This document shows, one piece after another, positions 42,620 to 52,141 of a stretch of DNA of 64,000 nucleotides. The stretch lies in contig NZ_QGOL01000008.1 in the NCBI RefSeq assembly GCF_003259255.1, positions 186,001 to 250,000 of the forward strand. The letters run 5' to 3'. The notes under the pieces are model-generated. The model had not been told where the DNA came from. It worked only from the letters and a program-made list of their open reading frames with translations, and made no database searches. This stretch comes from Algoriphagus litoralis. Its GTDB lineage: Bacteria; Bacteroidota; Bacteroidia; Cytophagales; Cyclobacteriaceae. Made by a program: the position numbers and the translations under genes. The number at the start of each line of letters is the position of its first letter. Positions within the stretch are counted from its first letter, which is position 1.

Positions 42620-44134
42620 TTAGATCTCCCATCCCGAACGATAATCTCTGGTAAGGTATTGATTTGCTGAGACATCATTTATGATTTTTAGCAGGTTTGA
42701 GTCAAAATCTATCCGCTTGTTTGCCCGAAGGGCGACTGCCCCAAGGTTGATTGTATCAGTGATCGTTTGTGCCCGGATGAAACTTCCAGGTGTCTGCTTT
42801 CCCTCCAGCATTGCATCTACCCATTGATCGGTATTGCGATCCACTGCTCTGGAATTGATTTTTTCGGATTCGGGCCGAATCGCCATTTTACTTTCCGGTA
42901 AAAGAACCGGATTTTCTCCACGGAATCCCCCAAGGATTTTTCCTTTGGTTCCGACGATCAACAAACCCTCATCCGGCGTGTCTTTTCCATCTATTTCCAA
43001 TTCCTCGCAGGCAAAAGGCTTCATCCCTCCATCGTACCAGAAAAGCTCAAACGCAGGTAGGTTTTCTTGTTCAGGAAATTTCCATTTGATCGTGCAGCTG
43101 GCAGGAAATGCGACGTCATTTTTCACCCACTGATATACTTGATTGATTTCTTCTCGAGAAGTGGTGCCGAAAGCTCTTGCAGAGATCGGTGATCGAGTGA
43201 TGCCCAGTGATTCAAAAAGTGGAAACAAACTGTAATGCCCCATATCCGCCACTGAACCTCCACCAAACTCATACCAGCCTCGGAAGACGTTGTGTGTGTA
43301 ATTTTTGTGATAGGGCATGTCAGGCACAGGCCCAAGCCACAGGTCCCAGTTGAATCCAGGTGGAATCGGCTGTGCTTCTGAGGGGCGCTTGGTCCACTGT
43401 TGCCAGACAGGACGATAGGACCAATTGTGGATTTCCAGAAGTTCACCGATCAGGCCTTCGTCCATCCAGGCTTTGATTTGTCGATATTCCGGTCGATCCG
43501 ACCAAGCGAGCAGATGGGTGACCATTCCGGTTTCTTTGGCTTTTTCAATGACTTTTCTTCCTTCCAAAAGCCGATTGGAAATGGGCTTGTGGGTCACCAC
43601 ATGCATCTTTTGGTTCATCGCTGCCAAAGCAATCGAAGCATGTGTATGATCCGGAGTCATGATTTTGATTGCATCGATTCCCTTTTCCTTTGCAAAAAGC
43701 TCCCGATAATCTTCGTAACTCACGCAGCCTTTGTATTTGCCGGAAGGTTTGTTTTTGGCGTAATACTTTTCAACATATTCTTGCCCGATATCTCTGCCAC
43801 CTGGAATCCCGGGTTTTCCCTCCCACCATGTCGGGTCACCCAATACTTCTCGGATAGAATCCCGGATTCCATTGGCAGACCAATCGATGTAGTCGGTGGA
43901 GAATTTATTGGAATCGCAGACTGCCACTACCCGGACTTTTGGATTTTGGAGTAGGCTTCCCATTTCTCTGAGGCCCTGAGTTCCGCAACCGATATTGGCA
44001 ACTGTAAGCTGATCAGAAGGTGGAATGTGTCCCGTACCGGCGATGACATGCGATGGGACAATGGTAATGGAAGCAGCAATTGTGGCTGCAGAACCTAGAA
44101 ATTCTCTCCGGTTGATTTTGGGTGATTGATCCAT
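42620..44134 (-). CDS. Exported Gfo/Idh/MocA family oxidoreductase, long type
   Basis: The 504-residue protein has a Tat signal with NRREFLGSA and a hydrophobic run to about residue 33. A Rossmann region (LTVANIGCGTQGLREM) and 'VVTHKPISNRLLEGRKV', the variant of the CEKP motif, follow. The extended C-terminal half is typical of the ~500-residue Tat-exported subgroup. With the downstream isomerase it probably acts on an exported or periplasmic carbohydrate. Confidence 0.9.
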   Translation of the reverse strand: MDQSPKINRREFLGSAATIAASITIVPSHVIAGTGHIPPSDQLTVANIGCGTQGLREMGSLLQNPKVRVVAVCDSNKFSTDYIDWSANGIRDSIREVLGDPTWWEGKPGIPGGRDIGQEYVEKYYAKNKPSGKYKGCVSYEDYRELFAKEKGIDAIKIMTPDHTHASIALAAMNQKMHVVTHKPISNRLLEGRKVIEKAKETGMVTHLLAWSDRPEYRQIKAWMDEGLIGELLEIHNWSYRPVWQQWTKRPSEAQPIPPGFNWDLWLGPVPDMPYHKNYTHNVFRGWYEFGGGSVADMGHYSLFPLFESLGITRSPISARAFGTTSREEINQVYQWVKNDVAFPASCTIKWKFPEQENLPAFELFWYDGGMKPFACEELEIDGKDTPDEGLLIVGTKGKILGGFRGENPVLLPESKMAIRPESEKINSRAVDRNTDQWVDAMLEGKQTPGSFIRAQTITDTINLGAVALRANKRIDFDSNLLKIINDVSANQYLTRDYRSGWEI

Positions 44135-44402
44135 GAATAGCTAATCGTATTGAAAGTCAATAATTTACGAATTGAATAAATAAATCAAAAGAAAATTTTT
44201 CCAAAGGCCTTTTCTCAAAAATTTTAATAAGTAAAAAGATGAATATTAGGCCATTTGGCATGTTGGATGAAAGAAAGCGAAATCAAATATTTAGTGAAAT
44301 ATCTCCCAAGTTCCCTTTTTAAAAAGGTGAAATTGCCCCAATTGACTATCCAAGCTTTTTTTCAACATGACAAGGTAAGCCATTGCCTATCCTAGTATTT
44401 GG
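44135..44402. other. AT-rich spacer with a short palindrome
   Basis: No gene is evident. A 14-bp palindrome CCTTTTTAAAAAGG lies at 44314-44327. Otherwise I see nothing supportable. Confidence 0.4.
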
Positions 44403-44434
44403 CAAAAAAAATCCCCGAATTACGTTCGGGGATT
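44403..44434 (-). terminator. Rho-independent terminator of the flotillin operon
   Basis: AATCCCCGAA / TTCGGGGATT (44410-44419, 44425-44434) is a perfect 10-bp stem. On the reverse strand it is followed by a run of T's (A's at 44403-44410), six bases past the flotillin stop. Confidence 0.9.
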
Positions 44435-44440
44435 TGGATG

Positions 44441-45949
44441 TTATTCTTTCTCTTTTTCAGATTTTTGGGGAGTCTCATCTTTCTCATTCTCTCCTTTCAA
44501 ATAAGTCGGAAGATTCAGTCCGGCCATATTGAACAAGTCATTCAATGGAGGTACAGTTTTCATCATTCCGGACACAAAATTGGCCGTTGAGTTATTGCCG
44601 TTTTCGCCCTGTCCAGAATCCCAAACTGTAATTTTATCAATTTTGATATTCTTGACAGCTTCTACCTGAGTCTTCACCAACTCAGGAAGTTTTTCAATCA
44701 GCAAGAGCTGGAAGGCTTTGGTCGGATCTCCACCTGCCGCTGCGACTACATCACGATAGCCTTCAGCCTGTTTTGTCAGGATCTCAAACAGACCCTTCGC
44801 TTCAGCTTCCATTTTGGCATAGATTGCATCAGCTTCACCTTTTGCCTGTTCACGGATTCGCTCAGCTTCCGCTTGGGCTTCGATGATCGCGCGCTGTTTG
44901 GCGATTTCTGCTGGCACGACGATGTTTGCGTTTTGGGTTGATCGCTCCCGTTCGGCTCGTGCCGTTTCCGCTTTTTGCTCTGCGAGGTAAGCTTCCTCCA
45001 GGGCTTTTGCTTGCTGAACTTTCTCGGAAGCGAGGGCAATTCTTAAGGCTTCCGCTTCTTTTTCTCTCCGTAATGCATCGGATTGGGCAATAGAGATTTT
45101 GGCTTCGTTTTCACCTTTGATCGCGATGGCATTGGCTTCGGATGTTTTGACCCGGGTGTCTCGTTGGGCTTCAGCTTTACCGATACTTTCATCCTTTTGC
45201 GCTTCTGCGATGCTTACCTCGCGGTCTTTCAGGGTAATCGCAATCTTTACATCGCGATCCCGCTGCGTGTCGGCGATTTGGACGTCTTTCTCTCGATCGG
45301 CTAAGGCCTTGCCGGTTTCCCCGATTTTTTCCTGCTCAGCTACAGAGATTTTGGCTTCGTTGATTGCTTTTGCGGCAGCCTCTTTACCCAATGCTTCGAT
45401 GTAGCCGGACTCGTCTTTGATGTCTGTGACGTTGACGTTGATCAGTTTAAGACCGATCTTCTTGAGTTCGGAATCGACGTTTTTGGAGATGTTTTCCAAG
45501 AACTTATCCCGATCGGAGTTGATCTCCTCGATGGTCATCGTGGCAATCACCAATCGAAGCTGGCCGAAAAGAATGTCCTTAGCCAATTCCTGAATTTGCT
45601 CATGGGCAAGTCCAAGAAGTCGTTCCGCTGCAGTATTCATCGTGTCAGACTCGGTAGAAATGGCGATGGTAAATCGACAAGGCACGTCCACTCGGATATT
45701 TTGACGGGAAAGCGCGTTGGTCAGATTGGCCTCAATGGAAATCGGCTTGAGGTCCAAATAAGCATAGTCTTGAATGACTGGCCAAATGAACGCACCACCT
45801 CCGTGGATACATTTAGCTGATGTTCCGCCTGTCTTACCATAGACGACGAGGATTTTGTCAGAAGGACATCGCTTGTAGCGGGAAACCAAAGCGATGATCG
45901 TGACGAAAACGACAAAAGCTCCCGCCAGAATTAAAATTAAAGGATCCAT
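44441..45949 (-). CDS. Flotillin family (SPFH) protein
   Basis: The 502-residue protein has an N-terminal membrane segment (2-22) and an SPFH domain (about 30-190). A long Ala/Glu/Lys-rich coiled coil follows (about 200-390, repeats of 'AEAQRD', 'IADTQRDRDVKIA') and then a short C-terminal tail. Flotillins scaffold membrane microdomains. The gene starts 13 bp after an NfeD-type partner gene, the same pairing as YuaF/FloT (YuaG) in Bacillus. Confidence 0.93.
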   Translation of the reverse strand: MDPLILILAGAFVVFVTIIALVSRYKRCPSDKILVVYGKTGGTSAKCIHGGGAFIWPVIQDYAYLDLKPISIEANLTNALSRQNIRVDVPCRFTIAISTESDTMNTAAERLLGLAHEQIQELAKDILFGQLRLVIATMTIEEINSDRDKFLENISKNVDSELKKIGLKLINVNVTDIKDESGYIEALGKEAAAKAINEAKISVAEQEKIGETGKALADREKDVQIADTQRDRDVKIAITLKDREVSIAEAQKDESIGKAEAQRDTRVKTSEANAIAIKGENEAKISIAQSDALRREKEAEALRIALASEKVQQAKALEEAYLAEQKAETARAERERSTQNANIVVPAEIAKQRAIIEAQAEAERIREQAKGEADAIYAKMEAEAKGLFEILTKQAEGYRDVVAAAGGDPTKAFQLLLIEKLPELVKTQVEAVKNIKIDKITVWDSGQGENGNNSTANFVSGMMKTVPPLNDLFNMAGLNLPTYLKGENEKDETPQKSEKEKE

Positions 45950-45962
45950 AAAAAGGGTTGAT

Positions 45963-46529
45963 TTAGATTTTTTCTACGATTAAAAGATTGCTGCCTTCGA
46001 CACCGATGACTTTGATGGCGGAGCCTGTTTCGATCCGGTCACCAAGAGATACTGCGCTGAGTTCTTTTTGGGAGCCTTTCACGCTGATCGCGATTTTACC
46101 CACGCCTTGCTTGTGTTCTGGAATGGAAAGGTACACTGTTCCGGTTTTCTGAAGGGCATGCTCCAGTTGGAAGGTATTGTCCTCTGCGAGTTTTTGGATT
46201 TGCTTGATGATGAAAAAGAAAATCCACACAAATCCTAAACCGACCAAGGTGGAAAGGATAATCAATAAAATGTAACTATCGATGGAATCGTAAAATGTGA
46301 TTCCTGTCCAGCTAAACCCGAGAAGGAAATTGATCAAGTTTCGCAGGGTAAAAACCTGCATCGGAGCTTCAGTTCCTTCTAGGTTTCCGTCAAAGTCTGC
46401 ATTGAGTCCTTCTGTAGAGTCTGATCCGATGAAAGTCAGGATAGTCTGAAGCAGGAAAATAAAGGAAACAGGCAATGCGATGTACCAAAGTGCTCTGAGC
46501 GAGGGCTCCATTTCTGCTAAAAATTCCAT
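45963..46529 (-). CDS. NfeD-like membrane protein, flotillin partner
   Basis: The 188-residue protein has membrane segments near 15-35, 60-80 and 87-108. A C-terminal OB-fold (about 125-188) follows: 'GTVYLSIPEHKQGVGKIAISVKGSQKEL' and 'IKVIGVEGSNLLIVEKI'. This matches short NfeD/YuaF proteins that pair with flotillin. It is first in the two-gene operon. Confidence 0.85.
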   Translation of the reverse strand: MEFLAEMEPSLRALWYIALPVSFIFLLQTILTFIGSDSTEGLNADFDGNLEGTEAPMQVFTLRNLINFLLGFSWTGITFYDSIDSYILLIILSTLVGLGFVWIFFFIIKQIQKLAEDNTFQLEHALQKTGTVYLSIPEHKQGVGKIAISVKGSQKELSAVSLGDRIETGSAIKVIGVEGSNLLIVEKI

Positions 46530-46669
46530 TTTGTTTGCTAATTAAAGGGTGATATTTCTGTGTATAATTATATCTTTAATTTTTAAGAATAGCAATGGAA
46601 TTATAAAATTTGTAGAATACTAAAAAATTAGAATCCGGAGAATTATTCTTAACCAAATTTGAAAAACCG

Positions 46670-47402
46670 ATGATCGGATTTAACATAAAAAGTAAAAAAG
46701 AAAAAATAACGGTGGCTTTAGAGGAAGGAGTTGTATCGATCATTTTTACCAGGTTGAAAAATGTGGAAAGAGATGAAATTCAACTCAGCGCCACAGGATT
46801 GAATTTTGAAAAACAGGAAAATTATAAATGGTAATATGATTATCCGCAAAGATGCCACTAGGCAAATTTAATTAGGAGATATAAAGGTCAATGTTTGGTA
46901 GCCTAAGATCCGAAGGATCGTAACAATTCATACCTGTCCGCCGAGGCGGAACCCCCGGTGTAGCCGGGGGCAAAGTCAAGATATTAGAAAAGGAGCCCTG
47001 AAAGGGTGGCACGTTGAAGTTTCACCCTTTCAGGGCTCAAAGGAAGGAAATTATCAATGACTGCCCTGCACTCCGTACAGGGTTCCACCATGGTGGACAG
47101 GCATGAATGGTTTGGCTCCTTCGGAGCTAATTAAGAAGGCTATTTGAGATTTTGTAAAAATTTCGACTTCATAAATCTTATTCTGCTTTCACTTTAGTGC
47201 TGGTGCAATTGCGGATATACATGAATGGTAATTTAGGAATCTCCAACTAGGTGAAGAAATCAAAATTAAAGTGATTGAATTGGATAATTCCTCTAAGCCC
47301 ATTACCGTTGAGCACTACCCCTTGGAAAAATTGATCCTTGACGACAAATTAAGAAGATATCAAAACCTTAAAAAAGAACTCGAGGAAGCTGGTCTGATCT
47401 AA
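46670..47402 (+). pseudogene. Small-protein gene split by a MITE-like insertion
   Basis: The 5' part (46670-46834) encodes MIGFNIKSKKEK... and stops at TGG TAA. The 3' part (about 47233-47402) continues in the same frame and ends in KKELEEAGLI. If the 397 bp from 46827 to 47223 are removed, one frame is restored except for a single TAA within the 9-bp duplicated target. The intact gene just downstream ends in KNELEEAGII, so both belong to one small-protein family. The family is not recognised. Confidence 0.72.
46827..47232. mobile_element. MITE-like element with target duplication and terminal inverted repeats
   Basis: AATGGTAAT is duplicated at 46827-46835 and 47224-47232. Inside it, 46836-46849 (ATGATTATCCGCAA) and the complement of 47209-47222 (ATGTATATCCGCAA) match at 12 of 14. 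The interior codes for no protein but is full of hairpins. These include a 16-bp perfect stem (46993-47008 with 47023-47038), a GATCC/GGATC stem, a CCCCCGG/CCGGGGG stem, and an outer stem 46926-46939 with 47095-47108. It looks like a non-autonomous transposable element of about 388 bp. Confidence 0.75.
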
Positions 47403-47488
47403 AAAGAAATAGAACCGATTTGCAGATTGGACTAGCTCCAAAAGCTTGATTTTTAATCCTTGCCTTGTAATAAATACATTCTTAAAAA

Positions 47489-47827
47489 ATGGAAATAATT
47501 GAATTTAATATAAATGAGAAGAATTTTATTCAGGCCGGAATTCCAAAAAGTGGAACTATTCAATTTATCCTGAGCTGTGCTTATTCTGATTCTGGTGAAA
47601 TCCTTAATTCCGAAATTCAAATTGCAGGCTATTCGGGAGAAGAAAAGTATAAATTTCACTACAGCAAAAATGATGGACTAATACCTATTCAAATTGGTTT
47701 GTCTCTCGAAAAGTCAATTCAGCTGCCTGAGATGACAGTATCTATTAAGGCTAAAATGCCTGATGATGTTAAATTAGATTTGTACAATAGACTAAAAAAT
47801 GAGCTAGAGGAGGCTGGAATAATCTAA
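47489..47827 (+). CDS. Small conserved-looking protein, function unknown
   Basis: The 112-residue protein has no signal peptide. It has an all-beta-looking first 90 residues and an amphipathic C-terminal helix (DLYNRLKNELEEAGII). That tail is nearly the same as in the disrupted gene just upstream, so the two are tandem paralogues. No domain is recognised. It has its own terminator downstream. Confidence 0.72.
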   Translation: MEIIEFNINEKNFIQAGIPKSGTIQFILSCAYSDSGEILNSEIQIAGYSGEEKYKFHYSKNDGLIPIQIGLSLEKSIQLPEMTVSIKAKMPDDVKLDLYNRLKNELEEAGII

Positions 47828-47833
47828 AACAAA

Positions 47834-47868
47834 AAAATCCCCCGATCTATGTGAAGCGGGGGATTTTT
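47834..47868. terminator. Bidirectional terminator between the small protein and S9 peptidase
   Basis: AAAATCCCCCG / CGGGGGATTTT (47834-47844, 47857-47867) is a perfect 11-bp stem with a 12-nt loop, flanked by A's and T's. It serves both convergent genes. Confidence 0.88.
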
Positions 47869-47897
47869 CAAACTTCTAATTTCAGCATTCTCTCTTT

Positions 47898-50819
47898 CTA
47901 AAAGGCCCTTTCCTCCAAGTGCTCCCCTAGCTTCAATCTAGGAACACCTTTGCTCATCCATTCCGGCGCGGGAAGGCCTTTCAGATGATGATCAAAGAAT
48001 TCCATCATCCGTACAGCATAATCCTTTCGGTTTTCGAGTTTGCCAAGGCCGTGATTTTCTCCCAGATACTGAACCATGATCACCGGCTTTTTCAGTCTTC
48101 TGAGTGCATTGTAATACTCCACCCCTTGGGTAAAGTCGACTGCGCCGTCCTTGTCATTGTGAAGCATCAATAGCGGAGTCTGCACATTTTTCACATGATA
48201 GATCGGGCTGTTTCGCTCGTAAGCATCCCAGTTTTCCCAAGGTCCTCCCAAAAATCTTCCCTGCGAAGCCTCGAAGATGGACATATTTCCTCCACCTGAA
48301 TTCCAATAAATCAGATCATACATCGAGATCATGTTTGTCAAGGGTGCACCAGCCGCCGCAGCTTTGAATCGTGTGGTCTGGGTGATCAAGAAGGATGTTT
48401 GGTATCCACCCCAACTGTGACCATGAAGTCCCATTTTACTTTCGTCGATGACACCGGTTTTGATGGCTGCGTCGACTGCTGGAAGTACCGCCCAGACAGC
48501 CGACATTCCCGGGTCATCCATTTTGTACACGATATCCGGGATCAAAACCGCATAACCATTGCTGGTGTACATGCTTGGGCTCCAGCCTGTGCCACTGTAG
48601 CCAGGATTGGACCAGTTGTGCAGGGTTTGGGAAAGTTTTTCGTAATAGTAAACCACGGTAGGATACTTCTGGCCTTCCACATATCCAGCCGGAAGGAAGA
48701 GCGCAGCCTGAAGCGAATCGCCTTTGGTCGTCACATAATCCACCAGTTTTACACCTTTTGACCAAGCGTATTTCCCGGCATCAGGCGCATTTTCGGTGAC
48801 TTTCTTTCCACCTGCCAAAGTCGCATCTGTCAGATAGACCTGAGTTGGTTCGTTGAATTTCTCTTTGGTGTAGGTGAAGACACCTGACTTTTCAGCTTTA
48901 GATAATCCACCTATGGACGCATCTTCCCAGATCAGGACTTTCGGCCCTGCCGCCAAACCAGCCTTTGCAGGAGAAAGGCTTGCGATACCGCTTTTTTTGG
49001 TGTTTTCGCCATAGGTACGGACATAAACAGTTTTGCTCAAGTCGATTCCTTTTTCCTCAGGATCCAGGGAGAATCGGTATTGGTAGCGGATTTTGTCCTT
49101 TTTCCCGTTTTGGGTGAGGTTGATGGCTGTTTCTTTGGCTGACATTGGCACCTGCCAGATATCCCAACCGTCACGTAAAAGGATGTATCGGCTGTCACTA
49201 CTCCATCCGAGCGGATTGTAGAGTGGCTTGATGACGTTATGATCGTCTTCTATATCGACTACAGATACCGGAAGTTTCTCGGTGATATTGGTGTGGGTTT
49301 TAGCCAAGATATCGTAGATATAGAAATGTCCGTCTTTGCCATAAAGCAGCTTCTTCCCATCCGTTGATGGACGCGGCATCGAGGCAAAAGAAGGCATGTA
49401 GAAGTTCTCAAAAAGTGGAGTTTTCGCACCTGTCTTCAGATCCACCAAGAAGTAATCCTGATAGTTTTGACCATTTAAGTTGATGTCCAACTCGTACTTT
49501 TGCCGATCTGATCCAAGAGCAAAATGCTGGTAAGGGAGGATATTCAAATCCCGCATGCTGCTGTCCTGTAGTGTAATATGCTTTTTGGCAGCGACATCGT
49601 ACATGGCCCAGAAGCTGTAGTTTTTGTCCATGTTTTCCATCACTTGCTGACGGGATTGCAGTCGATCATCCTGCCAGTGCCAGATGGTCATTTCCGGCTT
49701 TTTGGCATCGTTGGATTTTTTCGGAGTGACTTTGCCCGAATCAAGTTTTGAGATGGCTTTTTGCAGATCAGCAATTGACTTGATGGTGGTATCCGCCATG
49801 ATTTTGGCGATTTTGACCGACTCAGCAGCGGCTAAGGAGTCTTTGTTTTCCTCTTTTTTCGGGGTTTCCTTTTCGGCCAAAACCAAAGGATGAACGCCGT
49901 AGAAAAGTCTGGTCAGGTCCTCGGACCACATCGGACGTCGGTTTTGACTGATCGTGTATTTCTGATCAAATCCTGTCGAATCTTTTGCAGGTTCGTAAAG
50001 CGTCACCTGAGGATTGGAGAGGTTTTTCACCCCAAGCAAGATGCCGCGATCCTGCTTGTATTTTTTGTCCTTTTTCATCTTCAAGGCTGCAAAGGCATCA
50101 CCTTTTTCGGTCCAGTTGAGGCTTTGGTAGCCAGCCTCATCCGAGTCGAGGACTTGAATGGAATTCGTTGAAAGTGTCAACAAATACAAACCATTTCCTT
50201 GTGAGTTAGCAGCATCCACGGAATAGGCTAAGTGGGTTCCGGCCTTATTCGCTGAGTGCTCACGGACATTTCCGAGGTTTTGGGATTTGCCTGAGCTGAG
50301 GTGGTAGATCAGGACATCTGAGCCTTTGGCTTCGCCATTTCCTTCTTTGGGAAGGTTGATCAACAAGTGCGAAGACGCGTCATTGTTGAAGCTAAAGCCA
50401 CCCACACCCTCGAAGGTCTTTTTGTCATCCGTTCCAAGTTTAATCAGGTGAAGTTTATCTTTGAGCGGCTTGCCTTTAGACTTTTCGTTGGACTCTTTCT
50501 CTTTGAATTTGGGATATTCTTTGAAAGCAAACCATTGACTGTTTTCACTGAATTCGAAATTTGGAAAGGTCGTATTGCCGATTGGAAAGGTTTTTTTGCT
50601 CTCCGGATCAGACACTTTCTGAAGGATGAGTTCGCCGTCTGCTTCGATTCCAATCAGGGCATAAGCCATCCACTGTCCGTCAGGGGAAAGTTTGAAGGCG
50701 CTGTTGGGCATGTATTTCCAGGTGGCGACGTCCTTCCAGGACATGGGTTTGGTCTCCTGCGCTAGCGCAAAAGTTGCAGACAGGCAGAGTAGCCAAACTA
50801 GGAGTAGGTATTTTCTCAT
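47898..50819 (-). CDS. S9 family prolyl-oligopeptidase-type peptidase, secreted
   Basis: The 973-residue protein has a signal peptide (1-20, ending ALAQ), a long N-terminal propeller and a C-terminal alpha/beta-hydrolase. The triad is visible: Ser802 in GHSWGGY, Asp891 in HNDKDGAV and His923 in GENHGL. It resembles the large periplasmic S9 peptidases of Bacteroidota, which trim oligopeptides. A Lys/Glu-rich insert near residue 310-360 interrupts the propeller. It is divergent from the PD40 lipoprotein gene. Confidence 0.93.
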   Translation of the reverse strand: MRKYLLLVWLLCLSATFALAQETKPMSWKDVATWKYMPNSAFKLSPDGQWMAYALIGIEADGELILQKVSDPESKKTFPIGNTTFPNFEFSENSQWFAFKEYPKFKEKESNEKSKGKPLKDKLHLIKLGTDDKKTFEGVGGFSFNNDASSHLLINLPKEGNGEAKGSDVLIYHLSSGKSQNLGNVREHSANKAGTHLAYSVDAANSQGNGLYLLTLSTNSIQVLDSDEAGYQSLNWTEKGDAFAALKMKKDKKYKQDRGILLGVKNLSNPQVTLYEPAKDSTGFDQKYTISQNRRPMWSEDLTRLFYGVHPLVLAEKETPKKEENKDSLAAAESVKIAKIMADTTIKSIADLQKAISKLDSGKVTPKKSNDAKKPEMTIWHWQDDRLQSRQQVMENMDKNYSFWAMYDVAAKKHITLQDSSMRDLNILPYQHFALGSDRQKYELDINLNGQNYQDYFLVDLKTGAKTPLFENFYMPSFASMPRPSTDGKKLLYGKDGHFYIYDILAKTHTNITEKLPVSVVDIEDDHNVIKPLYNPLGWSSDSRYILLRDGWDIWQVPMSAKETAINLTQNGKKDKIRYQYRFSLDPEEKGIDLSKTVYVRTYGENTKKSGIASLSPAKAGLAAGPKVLIWEDASIGGLSKAEKSGVFTYTKEKFNEPTQVYLTDATLAGGKKVTENAPDAGKYAWSKGVKLVDYVTTKGDSLQAALFLPAGYVEGQKYPTVVYYYEKLSQTLHNWSNPGYSGTGWSPSMYTSNGYAVLIPDIVYKMDDPGMSAVWAVLPAVDAAIKTGVIDESKMGLHGHSWGGYQTSFLITQTTRFKAAAAGAPLTNMISMYDLIYWNSGGGNMSIFEASQGRFLGGPWENWDAYERNSPIYHVKNVQTPLLMLHNDKDGAVDFTQGVEYYNALRRLKKPVIMVQYLGENHGLGKLENRKDYAVRMMEFFDHHLKGLPAPEWMSKGVPRLKLGEHLEERAF

Positions 50820-50961
50820 GGGGTAAAGTTTATTGGAAAGGGAAAATAGGGGATTTTTTTGGTGACATAGGGAGAATTGTGGCTAAGTGGGAAATTTTTT
50901 GCAATAGTGTAGCATTTTAGGGTTAGATTTTCGTTTCTTGACTAAATCTATCTATATTTCT

Positions 50962-52020
50962 ATGAATACTTTAAAGGCAAAAATTAATCGATTTGCAGTA
51001 TTTTTTCTGATTGTCTTTGGCATTTTTTCCTTAGGGGGTTGCCATTGGTTTAATGCCCCAAAGCACAGAAAAGCCTATTTTCCTTCCGAGGTGACAGCAA
51101 TGGAAAGCTTAAATACGCCTTTCAATGATTACAACATGGACATTCAGATTCTTTTTCATGAAATGGACGTAATTTTTTCTTCTGACAGAAACAGTTTGCC
51201 GGGTTCTCTACAATATGATTTGATTGGAATAACTGTATCCTTTGCTTGGGATCAGCAGGAAGGAACGCTTTCAATGCAAGAGGTTTCGAGCTCAAGTGCG
51301 GGCGTTCAAATGGCGAAAAATCTCGCACAATCCACCCACACCTCTTTCAACGAAAGAGGGCCTTATTCATTTGGCACCCCAGAAAGTGGAAGCTATTTGC
51401 TGTTTAGCAGGGATGATCAAGGTTTTTTTACTGTTTATGCTAAAAAATTTCAGATTCCTTATTCAGTTAGCACCCCTCAGGAGATTTTTCCAGGTGAGAG
51501 TTCATTTAGAATCTTATCTGAATCCGGCAATGAAATGTATCCTTGCTTGTATGGTAAAGCTTTTGAAAAAGTCAATAATCTTGGGAGTAGAAATAGAGCA
51601 GAGAAATTGCTTCTAGCTTCCGATCATGAAGGAAGTTTTAATATTTATGAAATCGATTTACCAGAAAATCAGGAAGTAATGAATTTCCTTCAAAGTGAAG
51701 GCTTGAAGCAAGGGAAAAAGTTGGGAATCAACACGGAGTTTCAGGATCAGGCCCCCTTCATTAGTAAATCTAGGATGGTCTTTGCCTCCGATCGCCCCGG
51801 AGGTTTTGGAGGATTTGATTTGTATTATTCGGATTTTGATGGACAGAACTGGTCAATGCCAAAAAATATGGGCCCTGAGATTAATACCGAATTCGATGAG
51901 TTTCGACCAATCCTAGATCCCGCACCCTATTATGAAAATTCCATTTTACTCTTCTCCTCCAATCGACCCGGAGGCTTGGGAGGATTTGATCTGTATTTTG
52001 TGGGGGTTGATAAGTTTTAA
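50962..52020 (+). CDS. PD40 (TolB-like) repeat lipoprotein
   Basis: I start at the ATG at 50962; an in-frame TTG at 50938 is less likely. The protein (352 residues) has a signal with a Gly-Gly-Cys lipobox (Cys27). The C-terminal third has PD40 propeller repeats: 'LLLASDHEGSFNIYEIDL', 'MVFASDRPGGFGGFDLYYS' and 'LLFSSNRPGGLGGFDLYFV'. Such repeats are common in outer-membrane OmpA-like and gliding/T9SS-linked proteins, but there is no OmpA domain here. The role is unknown. Confidence 0.82.
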   Translation: MNTLKAKINRFAVFFLIVFGIFSLGGCHWFNAPKHRKAYFPSEVTAMESLNTPFNDYNMDIQILFHEMDVIFSSDRNSLPGSLQYDLIGITVSFAWDQQEGTLSMQEVSSSSAGVQMAKNLAQSTHTSFNERGPYSFGTPESGSYLLFSRDDQGFFTVYAKKFQIPYSVSTPQEIFPGESSFRILSESGNEMYPCLYGKAFEKVNNLGSRNRAEKLLLASDHEGSFNIYEIDLPENQEVMNFLQSEGLKQGKKLGINTEFQDQAPFISKSRMVFASDRPGGFGGFDLYYSDFDGQNWSMPKNMGPEINTEFDEFRPILDPAPYYENSILLFSSNRPGGLGGFDLYFVGVDKF

Positions 52021-52027
52021 TAACAAA

Positions 52028-52075
52028 AGACCTGTCAGTACGCCTCGGCTGACTGACAGGTCTCTAACTTTTTCA
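52028..52075 (+). terminator. Terminator after the PD40 lipoprotein gene
   Basis: A perfect 12-bp stem AGACCTGTCAGT / ACTGACAGGTCT (52028-52039, 52052-52063) is followed by CTAACTTTTTC. Confidence 0.8.
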
Positions 52076-52141
52076 GATTTTTAACTTTAGATTTCTAATT
52101 TCCAGGACTGCGTATTTTGACGGGAACTGCCATCCACTCTT

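Noticed and set aside
43400..43954. 184-codon plus-strand frame
   Set aside because: It is antisense to the Gfo/Idh/MocA gene at 42620-44134 and has no supporting feature.
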